Shown: piece by piece, positions 33,880 through 44,160 of the stretch
Layout: every line of letters begins with the position of its first letter
How positions within the stretch are numbered: the first letter of the stretch is position 1
DNA from: Isoetes taiwanensis
Taxonomy: Eukaryota; Streptophyta; Lycopodiopsida; Isoetales; Isoetaceae
Assembly (NCBI GenBank): GCA_021234155.1
Contig: JAJEKV010000003.1
Coordinates: 23,718,874-23,782,873 of the forward strand
DNA length: 64,000 nucleotides
Direction of reading: 5' to 3'
Made by a program: the position numbers and the translations under genes
The notes under the pieces: model-generated
The model's input: the letters and a program-made list of their open reading frames with translations, nothing else
Database searches by the model: none
What the model was told of the DNA's origin: nothing

Positions 33880-34425
33880 CGCATCAACGGTCTTCATCCA
33901 TCTTCTTCCTAGCAAGAGGTCGTAGACTTCATCCTCGTCTTCTTGAGCAAAAGCTATAACCACAAAATCATTAGAGACAACAATATTTTCAATTGAGACT
34001 TGCGGACCGGTGATGAGCCCCATTGGGCTTAACCTTTTGATTAGAAAAACTCTTCAACATGAGGGGAGTGGGTTTATTTATCTCTGCAGCTTAAGCCTTT
34101 TGAGAACATGATAAGGCATTACGTTCAATCCGACCCACTTGTCTAAGATAACATTAGAAAGAGAAGAACTATTTATGGTAGCTTCACAAAAGAATATGCC
34201 GGTCATCGTCGTTTGTGGCAGCACCAAATGACTACTAGCATCTTCATGTGGTAGCATATCCCTCAACACCTTTTCCCTAAACCCGGGGTGCAATCCGAAG
34301 AAGTGTAAGCGGATCAATAGATATTTTAGAGTTTTTAGCGGAATATCAAGATCATCCATCTCCTTGGGCAGAAATTTTTTGCTAGGAGGAAGCGGAATGT
34401 CTGGTTCGGAAGGTTCAAGAAACAC
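33880..34425 (-). pseudogene. Gypsy aspartic protease region
   Basis: At 34425-34078 the frame includes FFCEATINSSSLSNVILD, then GLNVMPYHVLKRL, the retropepsin region around the active-site Asp. The usual D-(T/S)-G-A is read as D-K-W-V-G. Downstream (about 34030-33890, other frame) MGLITGPQVSIENIVVSNDF and YDLLLGRRWM give the second half with the L-L-G-R-x-W flap-end motif. It processes Gag-Pol in intact elements. The odd active-site spelling may reflect decay or sequence error. Confidence 0.75.
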
Positions 34426-34443
34426 AATATCCCGTTGGTGATA

Positions 34444-35585
34444 CTATAGTTTTTCTTCGGTCACGGACAGCCAACACTTCCTCCGTTGTATCATCTCGCT
34501 TGTACCTCTATAAACCCGAATAGAATCGCTAGAGGCCCTTCTCTGCTTCTTGTTTAGCAAAATACTCCTTGACACTACATTTAAGGTCAGTGTGACCAAT
34601 CTGTTTACAAAAGGAACATGAGGACACTCTCGTCCATAATGTCCCCTTTTAGCACATTTTGGGCAAGGTCTTAGAAAGCATGTATTGTCTGAATGATTAG
34701 TTCTTTGGCAAATAGTGCATGCGGCATCAGCAGTATTAGTATTTGTTGGCAAGACATTCTGACCTTTAAGAACTTACGCAGTTGTTTCGACCGTCCAACG
34801 GGGGTTTTACAGAACTTTAGTTATTTCTGCCCTCACTTCATCTTCAAATCTAACCCTTTTCTCTTTAGAAACTGCATAGACTAGTTGAGCAAAAGGTTCT
34901 TGTTCCCAATCTGGATAGAAAGTCTCCTGAGGGTATGAAGGATGGGCTTCTTCTGGCAGCGAGATAATATTTTTTGCAATAGAGATGGCCTTGGCAAATG
35001 CCTTATGAATTGAATCTAATTCTCCTGTATCCTCATGTTTCAACAATTTCCTATAGATCTTGAACTGGGGTTTCAGTCCTAAGATGAAGTAATGAACTAG
35101 ATGTGCAGTAGGATGTTCTAATTGAGCCTGCTGGCATATCAAGAGGTAGGCATTAAATCGCTCTACATAAGCTGGGACACTTTCTCTCTTTTTAATACTA
35201 AAGAGAGGCAATTCATCAATAAGATTACCACAAGTTGTAGGAACACCAAACCTTTCTATAAAGTTCTGGACCATTGTTTTCCATGAGGAGACGTTGCAGC
35301 TTCTCATGTACTTAAACCACATATTTGGTTCCTCCCCTTTCATGCTTTTTTTTCAAAACCGATGATGATGTCACCTCTCTTTCTCCCATGCTCTGCGTAA
35401 TATTCCTCAAAGACCTGCAAAAATTCCTGCCAGTTCTTAGTAGCATCAAACATAGGCTTTTGGGAAAATGGCATGTTAACTTCAATGTGACAAGGAAATG
35501 GCGGATAATTTTGGGAATGGGTTGGCACATGAGTCTCCTGTTCAGAACCAATTTCACCATTCTCAGTAGCTCTTCGTGGAGCCAT
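34444..35585 (-). pseudogene. Gypsy gag with two zinc knuckles
   Basis: The start at 35585 reads MAPRRATENGEIGSEQETHV. The capsid-like region follows (NWQEFLQVFEEYYAEHGRKR; then SWKTMVQNFIERFG, VPAYVERFNAYLLICQQAQL, YFILGLKPQFKIYRKLLK). A frame shift coincides with a T run at 35346-35353. At 34752-34600 are two C-x2-C-x4-H-x4-C knuckles, CTICQRTNHSDNTC and CPKCAKRGHYGREC, which bind RNA. The short frame between 34752 and 34807 is also broken. Confidence 0.88.
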
Positions 35586-35586
35586 A

Positions 35587-35600
35587 GAGTTTCAATACCA
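35587..35600 (-). other. Possible primer-binding site
   Basis: TGGTATTGAAACTC on the minus strand resembles the TGGTATCAGAGC seen in plant elements primed by initiator methionine tRNA. It matches the first six bases and few after that. It lies 33 bases inside the 5' LTR edge and just before the gag ATG, so the assignment is weak. Confidence 0.3.
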
Positions 35601-35633
35601 GGTATGCTTTATCCCGGTAGGACCTCCAACAGA

Positions 35634-36509
35634 TGTTAGCCTAAAACCTGGCTCTGGCCAACATTCAGAAGGAAGATATGGTGAGAACCTCCAGATCTAA
35701 TTAGAGGGAAGATCAACCCCAAACTATAAGGAAATAAAGTCTAAGAACTTAGAACATAAAAGATACAATCTTGCTATCAAGCGATAAACGTTTTTCTTAC
35801 AATAGATTAATTTTTTCTTTTGCTTTTCTTGAAGGAAATACTGTGAGAACAATGATTTTTAGAAGAATGCAAAAATAGGTCTTGCTTGATTCAGAAAATA
35901 AATACCACGAAATTCAGCAGAACAAAGATTTTAAGGAGAATACACAATAGGTCCTTGCTTGATTCCGGAAACAAATACTCCTAAGAGCAGCTTGAATCAG
36001 CCATAGTCATGAGCTTACTGGAAACCGAACATTGGAATTTCACAATCGAAAAATATTCTTGGTTTTGAATTAGGTGAATGCACACATATATCATATCTTT
36101 GTTACCCATGAGAGAGCAAAATCGGCTTCCTCTTCTCTTTAAACATCTTCTGGATCCCGCCAAAAATGGTTAGATCCATACACATGCATGATATCGGCGA
36201 TTTGGAGCGAGAACTTCATGATAACGATTCGTTGGAGCTTCTTCGAGTTCGTCCAAAAAGGGTAAACAGGTCGTTTAGGGTTTTCTTGAGATAACATGCC
36301 AAAAAAATATCTTAAAGGTTGAAAGTAATAACATTATTTTTTGTTGATGTAGAAACAACCATATGCGTATCTGCAAACTTCTCCCTGCAACTCAGAAGAT
36401 ACCCTCTTGAAGTAGAAGTCCTGAGAAATCTATTGTAGCCCATATTTTGCTTCAGCACCAAAACGTGTAAAAATGGCGAAAAATGATGTTGCCTCTAGGG
36501 GAGGCAACA
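35634..36509 (-). repeat. Gypsy 5' LTR (876 bp)
   Basis: Same TGTTAGCC to GGCAACA boundaries as the 3' LTR, followed by GGAGG at 36510-36514. It lacks the 36 bases present at about 16326-16361. Other differences cluster at CAG and CTG (for example ATATCGGCGATTTGG here versus ATATCGGCAGATTTGG in the 3' LTR). It should contain the promoter and polyadenylation signals of the element. Confidence 0.93.
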
Positions 36510-36514
36510 GGAGG

Positions 36515-37145
36515 CAGTGAGGCACTGATCAAAACTTCGTAGGTGAGGAGTAGTGGATGTGGATAATCGTAGGAACCCGGGAAGACTCCATTGAGCTGCT
36601 GGTATTGATGGCCAGTTTAAATTTCACATTCAATGCGGGCAACTAGGCTGTCGCAAGGGGGAACGCAGGCGGGAAGGGAACGCAGCGCATCGCGTGCACC
36701 TTCTTGGCGTTCCAGGCACAAAATCCAAAGCCTTACCATTTTAAAAAAGAAGATGTTGTGCATAATGAGAAATTTCTTATTTGTCCCTAAGCTTAGCTGT
36801 CAATATGTTAACCACTACTACATTTTATGATGATAAGGATGTGCTGCAAACCTCTGTCTATCGAAAAGAGTAACCCCATAAAACCACCCAATTGGCACCA
36901 ACGAGTAAAGTCTCCCTGTGCTCCAGGACTCCATAATAGCAGCAAAGAGTATTCTAAACTATCAGCAGGTATAGAGACTGCATTTTTACATGCTAGTTCT
37001 TATCAATTCAAGGTTGAAGTCCTCAATGAAACGTGGCATAAGCTGTGAATCATACTAGTAGAATGCGACACCATGCAAGACTTGTTTAGAAATGGGAACA
37101 TGCAAGACCATTAATTATATAGTGATAAAATATAAATACAACTTA
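36515..37145. other. Flank between gypsy and LINE
   Basis: Continuation of the sequence interrupted by gypsy. 36770-37050 is a diverged match to 51080-51290 (both contain CCTAAGCT(T/C)AGCT, GTTAACCACTAC, AGAAAAGAGTAACCC and AAAGTCCTCAATG). No gene recognised. Confidence 0.5.
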
Positions 37146-38559
37146 TATTCGTCTTTGTACTTGGGAATGCATTTGAGATGAATGTCTCCGCCCCCAGGAG
37201 GATGGGGGCTTGGCCATTCTGGATTTAGTGCTGCATAGTAAGGTGTTGGTCTCCAAGTTTGTTTGGAGCATTCTGCAGGATGGAGCATCTTCTCACAGTC
37301 TTGGCCTGTTGTTGCAATCTCTTAAGCCATTGTGTGGCGTTTGGGAAGCCGTCTGTGCATGTGGAGTTGCCACAGGCAATGTTGTATGGTCTCGGCCTTT
37401 CCCACATGCATCCCCTTTTCTCACAGGAGTGTTGCGGGCTTGGGATCATGTGCGTGTGCTCTTCCAGCTAGATTATGCCTCAGTTTATCACTACTCTTCT
37501 CCTTTCTTGTGGGTTCCTTTACCCCCTGCGCACTTGCCCTTCCATTTTTGGCAAGCTGTGCATGCTCTCGGGCCTTGACGCGTTGGAGGCGAAGCTCTTG
37601 TGCTCACCTTGGAGGATTGGTATTGGGGTAGTCGGCTAGCCGTGGGAGTTCTTCGAGCTTCGCTTTTCGCTGGGGGCGTGGCCAGGGCTATCACGGGAGC
37701 CGCGTGGCGGGGGAGTATTCCGCTACACATACCTATAGTCCCTCGGGATGATGTGGTGGTGCGGTTTGGAAGGTTCATCCGGATGTTGTGTCTTCTTACT
37801 TTGTGCGGTCTTCTTACCGGGTCTTTGGCTATTCATGACACCTTTGCCCCTGCCGGGCAAGTGGTCTCCGGCGGCTTCGGGTTCTCGATGGCGTTCGGTT
37901 TGGGCGTGGACATGGAGCTCACTTCCCCACCGGAAGGTTAGGGTGCTTACGTGGCGGTGGTGCACCATTATGTCGGGGTGAATGCCCTTGTGAGTCGGTT
38001 TAGGCGGGTGTGAGCCCTCTACGCCCTTGTTGTGGCCTTCATCGTTGAGACTATGGAGCATTATGCGGTTTTATGCCCTCACTTGCGGGCTGCACAGGAT
38101 TGGGTTAGGGCTCTTTTGGTGAGATTGACTAGCCCGCCGATTCTTTGCTTCATGTGTATCCTGGTGCTTGGCCACTCTTGCGGCAGCAAGCCTTGCATCT
38201 GTGCGTGGCTTGGTTGGTGTGGCTGATTTGGAAGCGGCGGCGGTTGTGGATCTTTCAGGGGATTCAGCAGCCTGCAGCCTCTCTGATTCCTCGACTCAGG
38301 TACAAGCTATTTCAAAGCTTTCTGGTGTTCCCGGGAGTAGTAGAGCGGAAGTTTGCCATTTGGCGGGACTTCTTGGGTGTTGTAGATGGTGATGGTCGGT
38401 TTGTACAGTGATGGGAGTTGCGGTTTTTACGTGAGTTTATTGTGGAGTGTCGGTATCATTTGTCTCTTTGGGGCAGTTCTCCTTCCTCCTCACTTGCTTT
38501 GTAACATTACCATTCTTTTAATATATTGATGACACAATTCTTCAAAAAAAAAAAAAACC
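37146..38559 (+). mobile_element. 5'-truncated LINE with poly-A tail
   Basis: Near 37200 the frame reads GGLAILDLVLHSKVLVSKFV, WSILQDG, typical of the region after RT in plant LINE ORF2. Near 38040 ETMEHYAVLCPHLRAAQDWV matches the C-terminal zinc-finger RT-associated motif (E-x-x-E-H-x-x-x-x-C). A run of A ends at about 38557. CAACTTA occurs both before (37139-37145) and after (38560-38566) and could be a short target duplication. The sequence is GC-rich relative to its neighbours. Several frames are needed, so it is inactive. Confidence 0.75.
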
Positions 38560-39009
38560 CAACTTACAACACATACCAAAAAAAACTCATATTCACTTCG
38601 ATTCAAGAACAATTTTATTTCTATGTATTGTGAGGTTGCAATAGTGAATGCATGAATGCATGGAATGCAATTTTATGATTTTTATTGGTTCTTATCCTTT
38701 GTTTCCTCCATTAGCCATGTGACTACACCTTTTTATCTACCCAAAGTATTATAGCCTTTGGTTAAGCAAATGAATCTTTTCATTGTCATCCACTGCCATT
38801 TGCACCAAACATTTTTCCTTGCAATGTCGTTAACTAAAACACATGAAAAATATATCAACTACTTGCTAAAGCCTTCAAAACCAAACCATTAGAGATGATA
38901 AAAAGAATAAGAATATTCCTTTCTAGAACTACTACAGATAGACATGACAAGAATGCGCCCTCATGGGCATCTCCTTGATAACCAAAACAAGTACATACTG
39001 ATAGCAAGC

Positions 39010-39097
39010 TAGTGAAACCATTATGGCCGGGATTAAAAAACCTCGCCCTTTCGGGTTTTCGAGGAAAAACCCTGACAATAATGGGATCACTAACCAA
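39010..39097 (-). repeat. Hairpin with conserved core (instance B)
   Basis: The core GGGATTAAAAAACCTCGCCC through AGGAAAAACCC (39029-39072) is the reverse complement of the core at 18552-18596. Its arms TAGTGAAACCATTAT (39010-39024) and ATAATGGGATCACTA (about 39078-39092) pair over 13 of 15 positions but differ from the arms of instance A. Confidence 0.6.
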
Positions 39098-39317
39098 TGC
39101 TAGGTCCAAAAACATAATAGATCTTGTACCCTCATGCTGACTAGCCTTATTGGGTGAAAATACATTACAACAATGAAGTTGCCAAAGATGAAACATGTTT
39201 GAATTGTCTTCTCCATTGAGCTTCATCTTGTGCTTCGAATCCAAAGCTCTCTTCCAAAAAGCCACGCTAACGGAAGGCACACAGCAACTATTTCCCTGCA
39301 TTCACAAGAAAGACACT

Positions 39318-39433
39318 AGGCACTAGGGCCTCCAACCAGGCACTAGGGCCACCATCCAGGCACAAGGGCCTCAACCAGGCACAAAGGCCTCCAACTAGCC
39401 ACTAGGCCTCCAACTAGGCACCAAGCCTCCAAC
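39318..39433. repeat. Minisatellite, about 19-20-bp unit, six copies
   Basis: Units follow AGGCAC(T/A)AGGGCCTCCAACC with small changes and shorten towards the right. It lies in the noncoding spacer between the two LINEs, shortly before a G-run motif. Confidence 0.8.
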
Positions 39434-39466
39434 AAAGTGTTAGTTTACAAACAAGATATAAAATAA

Positions 39467-39489
39467 GGGAGGGAGGGTGGGTGGGTGGG
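39467..39489 (+). other. Strong G-quadruplex motif
   Basis: Six consecutive GGG runs (39467, 39471, 39475, 39479, 39483, 39487) are each separated by a single A or T. Such single-base loops make very stable parallel quadruplexes. No gene or promoter is evident beside it. Confidence 0.8.
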
Positions 39490-39615
39490 ACCAAACCCTA
39501 AGAAGGAGATGCTAAAATGAGAAGCTGATGAAGAACGAATGAACGTGAAAGAAGATAAATAGGGGAGGACAAACTAACTAACTAACCAACCAACTACCTC
39601 CGTAGTTCTAGAACT

Positions 39616-39990
39616 TCATTTACCTTCTATTCTGTGAAACGAAGGTAAATGCCATTTATAAATGGCAAAACAGAAAACCAACCTACTAATTGAATGATGG
39701 ATGTCTTTTATGACACCTAAAGGAAGGATATTAATGCTTTCCAATAGAGACAGATAGATAGGAAGAAACATTTCACGCGAAGGGGTTAAATCACAAATTC
39801 CACATGTTCGCGTATCCCATAGGAGTAGTGAATTGGCTATTGCATGAGTCTCAGGCAATATTTTTAACCATTTTCTGGAGATGTGACATGGGGTATACTT
39901 CCCATGTAGAGATGTTACACATGGGAGTTCAACTAAGCTGGTATCTACAATCTTGAAGATGCTCTTGCTCATGTGAAGAGAACCAAGCAA
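39616..39990 (-). CDS. Hypothetical 124-aa ORF
   Basis: An uninterrupted minus-strand frame, MLGSLHMSKSIFKIVDTSLV through WLKILPETHAIANSLLLWDT. It looks more protein-like than neighbouring frames, but I recognise no family and see no splice context. A larger minus ORF at 38855-39301 overlaps hairpin B and is probably spurious. Confidence 0.2.
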   Translation of the reverse strand: MLGSLHMSKSIFKIVDTSLVELPCVTSLHGKYTPCHISRKWLKILPETHAIANSLLLWDTRTCGICDLTPSREMFLPIYLSLLESINILPLGVIKDIHHSISRLVFCFAIYKWHLPSFHRIEGK

Positions 39991-40104
39991 TCGATTAGAT
40001 GTTGAGTCTTATGTATTATATAACATGCCATTAAAAGCTCTCTGTTTTTCTTTTTTTTTTAACCTTTGATAACCAAATGATTTCTAACTCAGTTATTCGT
40101 TTTG

Positions 40105-40140
40105 ATAATAGAATAGAATAGAATAGAATAGAATAGAATA
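40105..40140 (-). repeat. (TATTC)n tail of the minus-strand LINE
   Basis: GAATA is repeated about seven times on the plus strand. It lies at the 3' side of the minus-strand LINE and can be its simple-repeat tail. A T11 run at about 40048-40061 lies just beyond. Confidence 0.6.
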
Positions 40141-40202
40141 TGTTTTTAGCGTCCACGGAGACCAACTGGCCTATGGGACCCAAACAAAAAGAAGCGATAA
40201 AA

Positions 40203-40271
40203 GCGTATTCTTGGCGGGATTAAAAACCCTCGCCGAAAGGTTTTGAGGAAAAAACCTTAGCGATAATAAGC
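40203..40271 (-). repeat. Hairpin with conserved core (instance C)
   Basis: The core GGGATTAAAAACCCTCGCCG through GAGGAAAAAACC (40216-40257) matches instances A and B. Arms are weaker: GCGTATT at 40203 against AATAAGC ending 40271 pairs at six of seven positions. It sits near the 3' end of the minus-strand LINE. Confidence 0.5.
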
Positions 40272-42830
40272 ATCTTTGGCATCTTGTACAATTGCATAGG
40301 ACAGTTCAATACCGTCCCGTAGGACACAAAGCGAGTCCGTGCATCTATAATCTCACGGAGGTATGACCCCAACAAACCCACGGCCGCCGTAGTCAATAAG
40401 CGATGCAGCGGTGGCGGGCACTAATGTCGAACATATTGCTCTCGGATATGGGCAAATCTTTGGGCGATCTGGAGGGCATGACATTCATCCTCAATCGGCA
40501 TACGGTGACAACAGCAAAAGCCTTTACTCTCGTGCTTCCCGGAGCCCAGCGCCTGTTTCAATGCGGCGATGTGCACCGTCGCGAATGGAAGCTATAAGTC
40601 TGCGCTTGAGCTTGCTTGTCTTTCCACCCGAGATTTCGGCGTTGGGGACCCATCGCCCGTGGGCCAAAGCAAGGTGGGGCAAAGCGTGTATCAGCCATAG
40701 CGACCACCTTTTGGAAGTAAAAGCGATATGGCGTTCCAATGCGGCCCGTTGAAGGGGTTGAAAGCTTTGTCTCACGGGTAGGATCTGATGCGGAACTATG
40801 GACTTCACCCCCCCGGGCCCGTGCCAAGAAGGCCTTACGCACCTGCTTTCGAGGTCATTCCGGTGTTGGGGGATATCACCGGACCCCACACTTCTGCCCC
40901 ATACAAAAGGACCGGCTCAACCAAGGCCCAAAACAAATGTGATTGGTGGCCCCGGGCATACAACTTCTTCTGCCTTGTGGGCATGTTGTTACGCATGGCA
41001 TATAGTGCTTTCCAACCAGCCGTGACCCCAACACGATAGCATCATCCTAATGGGTGGTAGTTGAGAACTCAATCCCCAAGTACTTGTAGGTGGAGCCACC
41101 TCTACCTCTTGCCCACAGTAAGTGAATGTGGGAAGCCTTAGGCGGCGGGATGATGCAACTAGCGACACCCTAGTTTTGGCCAAGTTAACTTCGCATGCCG
41201 GTGAATTGGCAAAAAGTGTCAAGAGCATCCGGTGGCGTTGCATGTCCTCACGAGTATAGGCCATGAGGTTGACATCGTCGGCATATATGAGAGTTTCTTG
41301 GGATGCATGAGATGTCGCCCCACCTCCATGCTCGAGAGAGCCAATCTTCCAAGCCCGATCAATGTATAGGCCAAAGAGTGTGGGGGGAGGGGGCAACCTT
41401 GGCGCACTCAATGCTACGCGATCACCGGCTATCTTTGCCCCGATGTGATCTGGCCGAAACACGCCTCATACAACCTATATCTTGTATTACTGCAAGTCGG
41501 GGGTCCCCGGTGCCGCGATGCGTCCCGAGCTTGTTGCGGGAATGCGTGTGTCGAACACTTTTGCAAAATCCACGAAACAACGATGCGGGTTACTGCTGCC
41601 CGATTCTGCTATCCTCAATCAATGTCTTGAGTGAAGATATGATCAATGGTGGAATGTTTGGGCGAAAACACTGCACTTTAAGTAGCTTCGCACCTCCGTT
41701 TCCTCTGCCCATATTGTCGGCCCATTTGCTCAAGGATGCCGATCCAACGGCTTTGCAAAGGGCCATAATAGTACGGTAGTTGGCCCATTGAGGGTCCCCA
41801 CTTTGTATATGGGCACTACTCTACTAGTGGTCCATTCGCGTGGGAAGCCTTCTCGCAATGCTTTATTGAACAATGCCGTGAGGGCCGGGGCACCAATGGA
41901 GGCCCGACCCATTTCCCGAAGTTACGCTTGCATGCCATCTAAATCTGTTCCCTTCCCATTAGCTAGGCGGCGTAGGCCCATGATGACATCCCCTCTGTGA
42001 TAACGAGCCATGCCTATCTGTGGAGGGACTGGTGCTTTCGGCCCCGGCGGGTCGTCTGGCTTGTTGCAAATCTTGTATCCATTGCTCAGAGGTGATGTTC
42101 CACGTAGGGCATGCGGGCTTGCTCAAGACCCTTCTCGAGAATGTCACGGGGTGCGGTCGGGGAGACCAAACATCTGTTGCTAATGCTCTGCGAGGTATCG
42201 GCCTTCTTGTTCTTGAGAAAGGGCGATATTGGTGGTCCTCTGCCGGGGGGCTCAAATTTTGGAACACCTTTCGGCGTGTGCGTGCATTAAAAGTCGCCAA
42301 GCAACATAACCACTTAACTTGTTTTGTCTTCTTGTATGTCATCATATAGATCGACATAGGGCTCCAATCGATCCACATCCGAATGAGTGTTATAAAAGTT
42401 GCTCGGCATGTGGAAAGTAGCATCTTTGCTATGAGGAGAGTGTCGCCACTATCATCTTTGCCGCAGCGCACCCACAAGTAGCGATTGTACAATGCGTTTT
42501 TGTTACAGCGAGGCCCGAGTGCCTCAAGGTTACCGCGGTAGTAGCGGGCAACCCGCCATGCCCTCGCTTGCACATGCACTCATTGAACAGAAATCTCGGA
42601 TAGCTGGGAGGTCCGGTGAGTCATTGCCCTCCATGCTCCCATGTTTCCATGAGAAAAATGAGATCCATATCTGGTGCAATAGAGTTGAGGCTCTAGCCTT
42701 TACGCGGGGGAAGCGCGGCAGTTCAAGACACCATCCGGAGGCACACATCCTATTTGTTGGCATTCGATGTGGGCCTTCGATGATCTGCCCGGTTCGCGGG
42801 GGAGGCGGTGTCTGGCGCTGGCGGCGATCG
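40272..42830 (-). mobile_element. LINE with AP-endonuclease and RT, minus strand
   Basis: Endonuclease: frames at 42579-42200 give ARYYRGNLEALGPRCNKNAL, DDSGDTLLIA and, near 42290, L-x-x-F-N-A-R-T, the G-D-F-N-A region. RT: FNKALREGFPREWTTSRVVP (about 41880), RQGCPL with FGLYIDRAWKIGSLEHGG (about 41400) and ETLIYADDVNLMAYTRED (about 41290), the Y-A-D-D box. After RT, Y-G-A-E-V-W-G-P-V-type sequence lies at about 40890. Frames change often, so it is not active as read. GC content is well above the flanks. Order endonuclease-RT on the minus strand fits a plant L1-like or related LINE. Confidence 0.82.
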
Positions 42831-43200
42831 GAGATAAATAATAAATTTTTTTATAAATGTTTTTATTAGATAATATTAAATATCTATAAATTATTCTCTA
42901 CCACTATCATTACTTATTTATTTTATCTCCTGATTTGCAAGAGTAAATTTCTTGATAGCAAGTGGAACATTGGAATGAGCAAGAGCAAAGGGCAAAGATA
43001 AAGGACAAAGGTAACAACAAACTAAAATATTTTAAAGGAAAAAAATATATTAACATATTCATTCATCTATCTATCATTTAACATTATTTTAGATTGATTT
43101 AAAATTTATATAACATAAGGCTAGATTATATTCCAAATAGAAATTGATTATCAATATAAATCAAAAGTGCAAACCATAAGGTAAATGTGATAAGTAACAA

Positions 43201-43245
43201 CTACCTACCTACCTACCTATCTATCTATGTATCTATTTGTCTATT
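43201..43245. repeat. (CTAC)n/(CTAT)n microsatellite
   Basis: About five CTAC units grade into CTAT units with occasional changes, just 3' of the ankyrin-PGG relic. Bases 42831-43200 are AT-rich and without a gene. Confidence 0.8.
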
Positions 43246-44160
43246 GATGGAGCAAGGTCCGACAGTCTTAAAAAGAACCAACCTAGAATGAAAGTGCAAA
43301 GGATGCCACCAATAGCTATCGTAGTTGCAATATTAGCTCGATGCTTATAGGGTATAGTTGCAAATCCAGCTGCCGTAAGGGCGCCTAACACAAAGTTAAT
43401 CGACAATGCAAGCAAAAAAGCTGTATAAAACAATCTACGTACAATAATTGATACAGTTGTACCTATATATGTGAGAAATTGATAACATGGCTCCACTCCT
43501 GCTATAACAGTTGCAACAACAAAGAAAAATAGCAGGATGTTGAATGCCCAAAATATCCGCACTCCCATATGCTTCTAATATGCTCCACTCGGGAGTTGAC
43601 GCCAACCAGCAAATTTGACGCTTGCAATTAGAGCAGCACCCACTAAAATTGCATTTGTTGAATCTATATACACTTGATGATCCTGATACAACAGTTCACG
43701 ATACAATTTGATAAACCCTTGTCATGTTGCATAACTTAGTGCGGCCTTCCCATTCTAGACTTGAATTGGCAAGATCTCGTTTAGACTTTTTTGTCCTACA
43801 AAGTGTAGCAAAAATTTCTGCCCAACCTAAAGTAGTTCGACCAAACTATTTATCCTTTTTATTCAATGTTCCCTTATGGTGTTGATGGATGAATTCAATA
43901 GTGTCTTTGTTCTTTCCATAAAAAGCTATCCACAAAAGCGATTATGTCATTTATTTTTATAACTAGACCGCGTTTTCTTACAAATCTTGGCTCTCGACTA
44001 TCTTATTCTTCCTTGCTTACGTATTTGCCTCTTAGCAAAAGCGATTTCCAAAGACCAAACTTTTCACTCAAAGTGCTTATTAATGTTTTGGCAAATATCA
44101 TTATGCATCATATAAAGAGCATGGTACAAAGCATCATGTCCCGTATCTAGAGTGCAAATT
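43233..44160 (-). pseudogene. Ankyrin-PGG membrane protein relic
   Basis: The minus ORF 43568-43233 reads MGVRIFWAFNILLFFFVVAT, LFYTAFLLALSINFVLGALT and GILCTFILGWFFLRLSDLAP: three to four hydrophobic segments like the PGG domain at the C-terminus of plant ankyrin proteins. Upstream, in broken frames at 43740-43570, come NAILVGAALIASVKFAGWRQ and LPSGAY, the start of the same domain (the P-P-G-G equivalent reads L-P-S-G). Ankyrin-like remnants (GHDALYHALY at about 44140) lie further 5' with stops. Intact relatives are membrane proteins linked to stress responses. Confidence 0.65.

Larger units (their letters stand above)
15921..36514 (-). mobile_element. Complete Ty3/gypsy LTR retrotransposon with nested insertions
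   Basis: LTRs at 15926-16837 (3') and 35634-36509 (5') both run from TG to CA and are flanked by GGAGG at 15921-15925 and 36510-36514, a 5-bp target duplication. Removing the nested Helitron (21167-32537) and the 1,049-bp insertion (17764-18812) leaves about 8.2 kb. Domain order on the minus strand is gag, two zinc knuckles, protease, archaeal-type RNase H, RT, RNase H, integrase. No chromodomain is seen. The integrase end (YYLKKYYA) resembles non-chromovirus Tat/Athila-type elements; that placement is inference. The LTRs differ mainly at CAG/CTG sites plus one 36-bp gap, so the insertion is probably young. Confidence 0.9.

Noticed and set aside
32538-35585. Possible endogenous pararetrovirus (RT and RNase H without obvious envelope)
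   Set aside because: Integrase, paired LTRs with a 5-bp target duplication, and two-knuckle gag show an LTR retrotransposon.
38855-39301. 148-codon minus frame as a gene
   Set aside because: It runs through hairpin instance B, whose core recurs in noncoding contexts, and has no recognisable domain.
43201-43245. Telomere-like or centromeric satellite
   Set aside because: It is only a CTAC/CTAT microsatellite; no TTTAGGG arrays or long satellites occur in the window.
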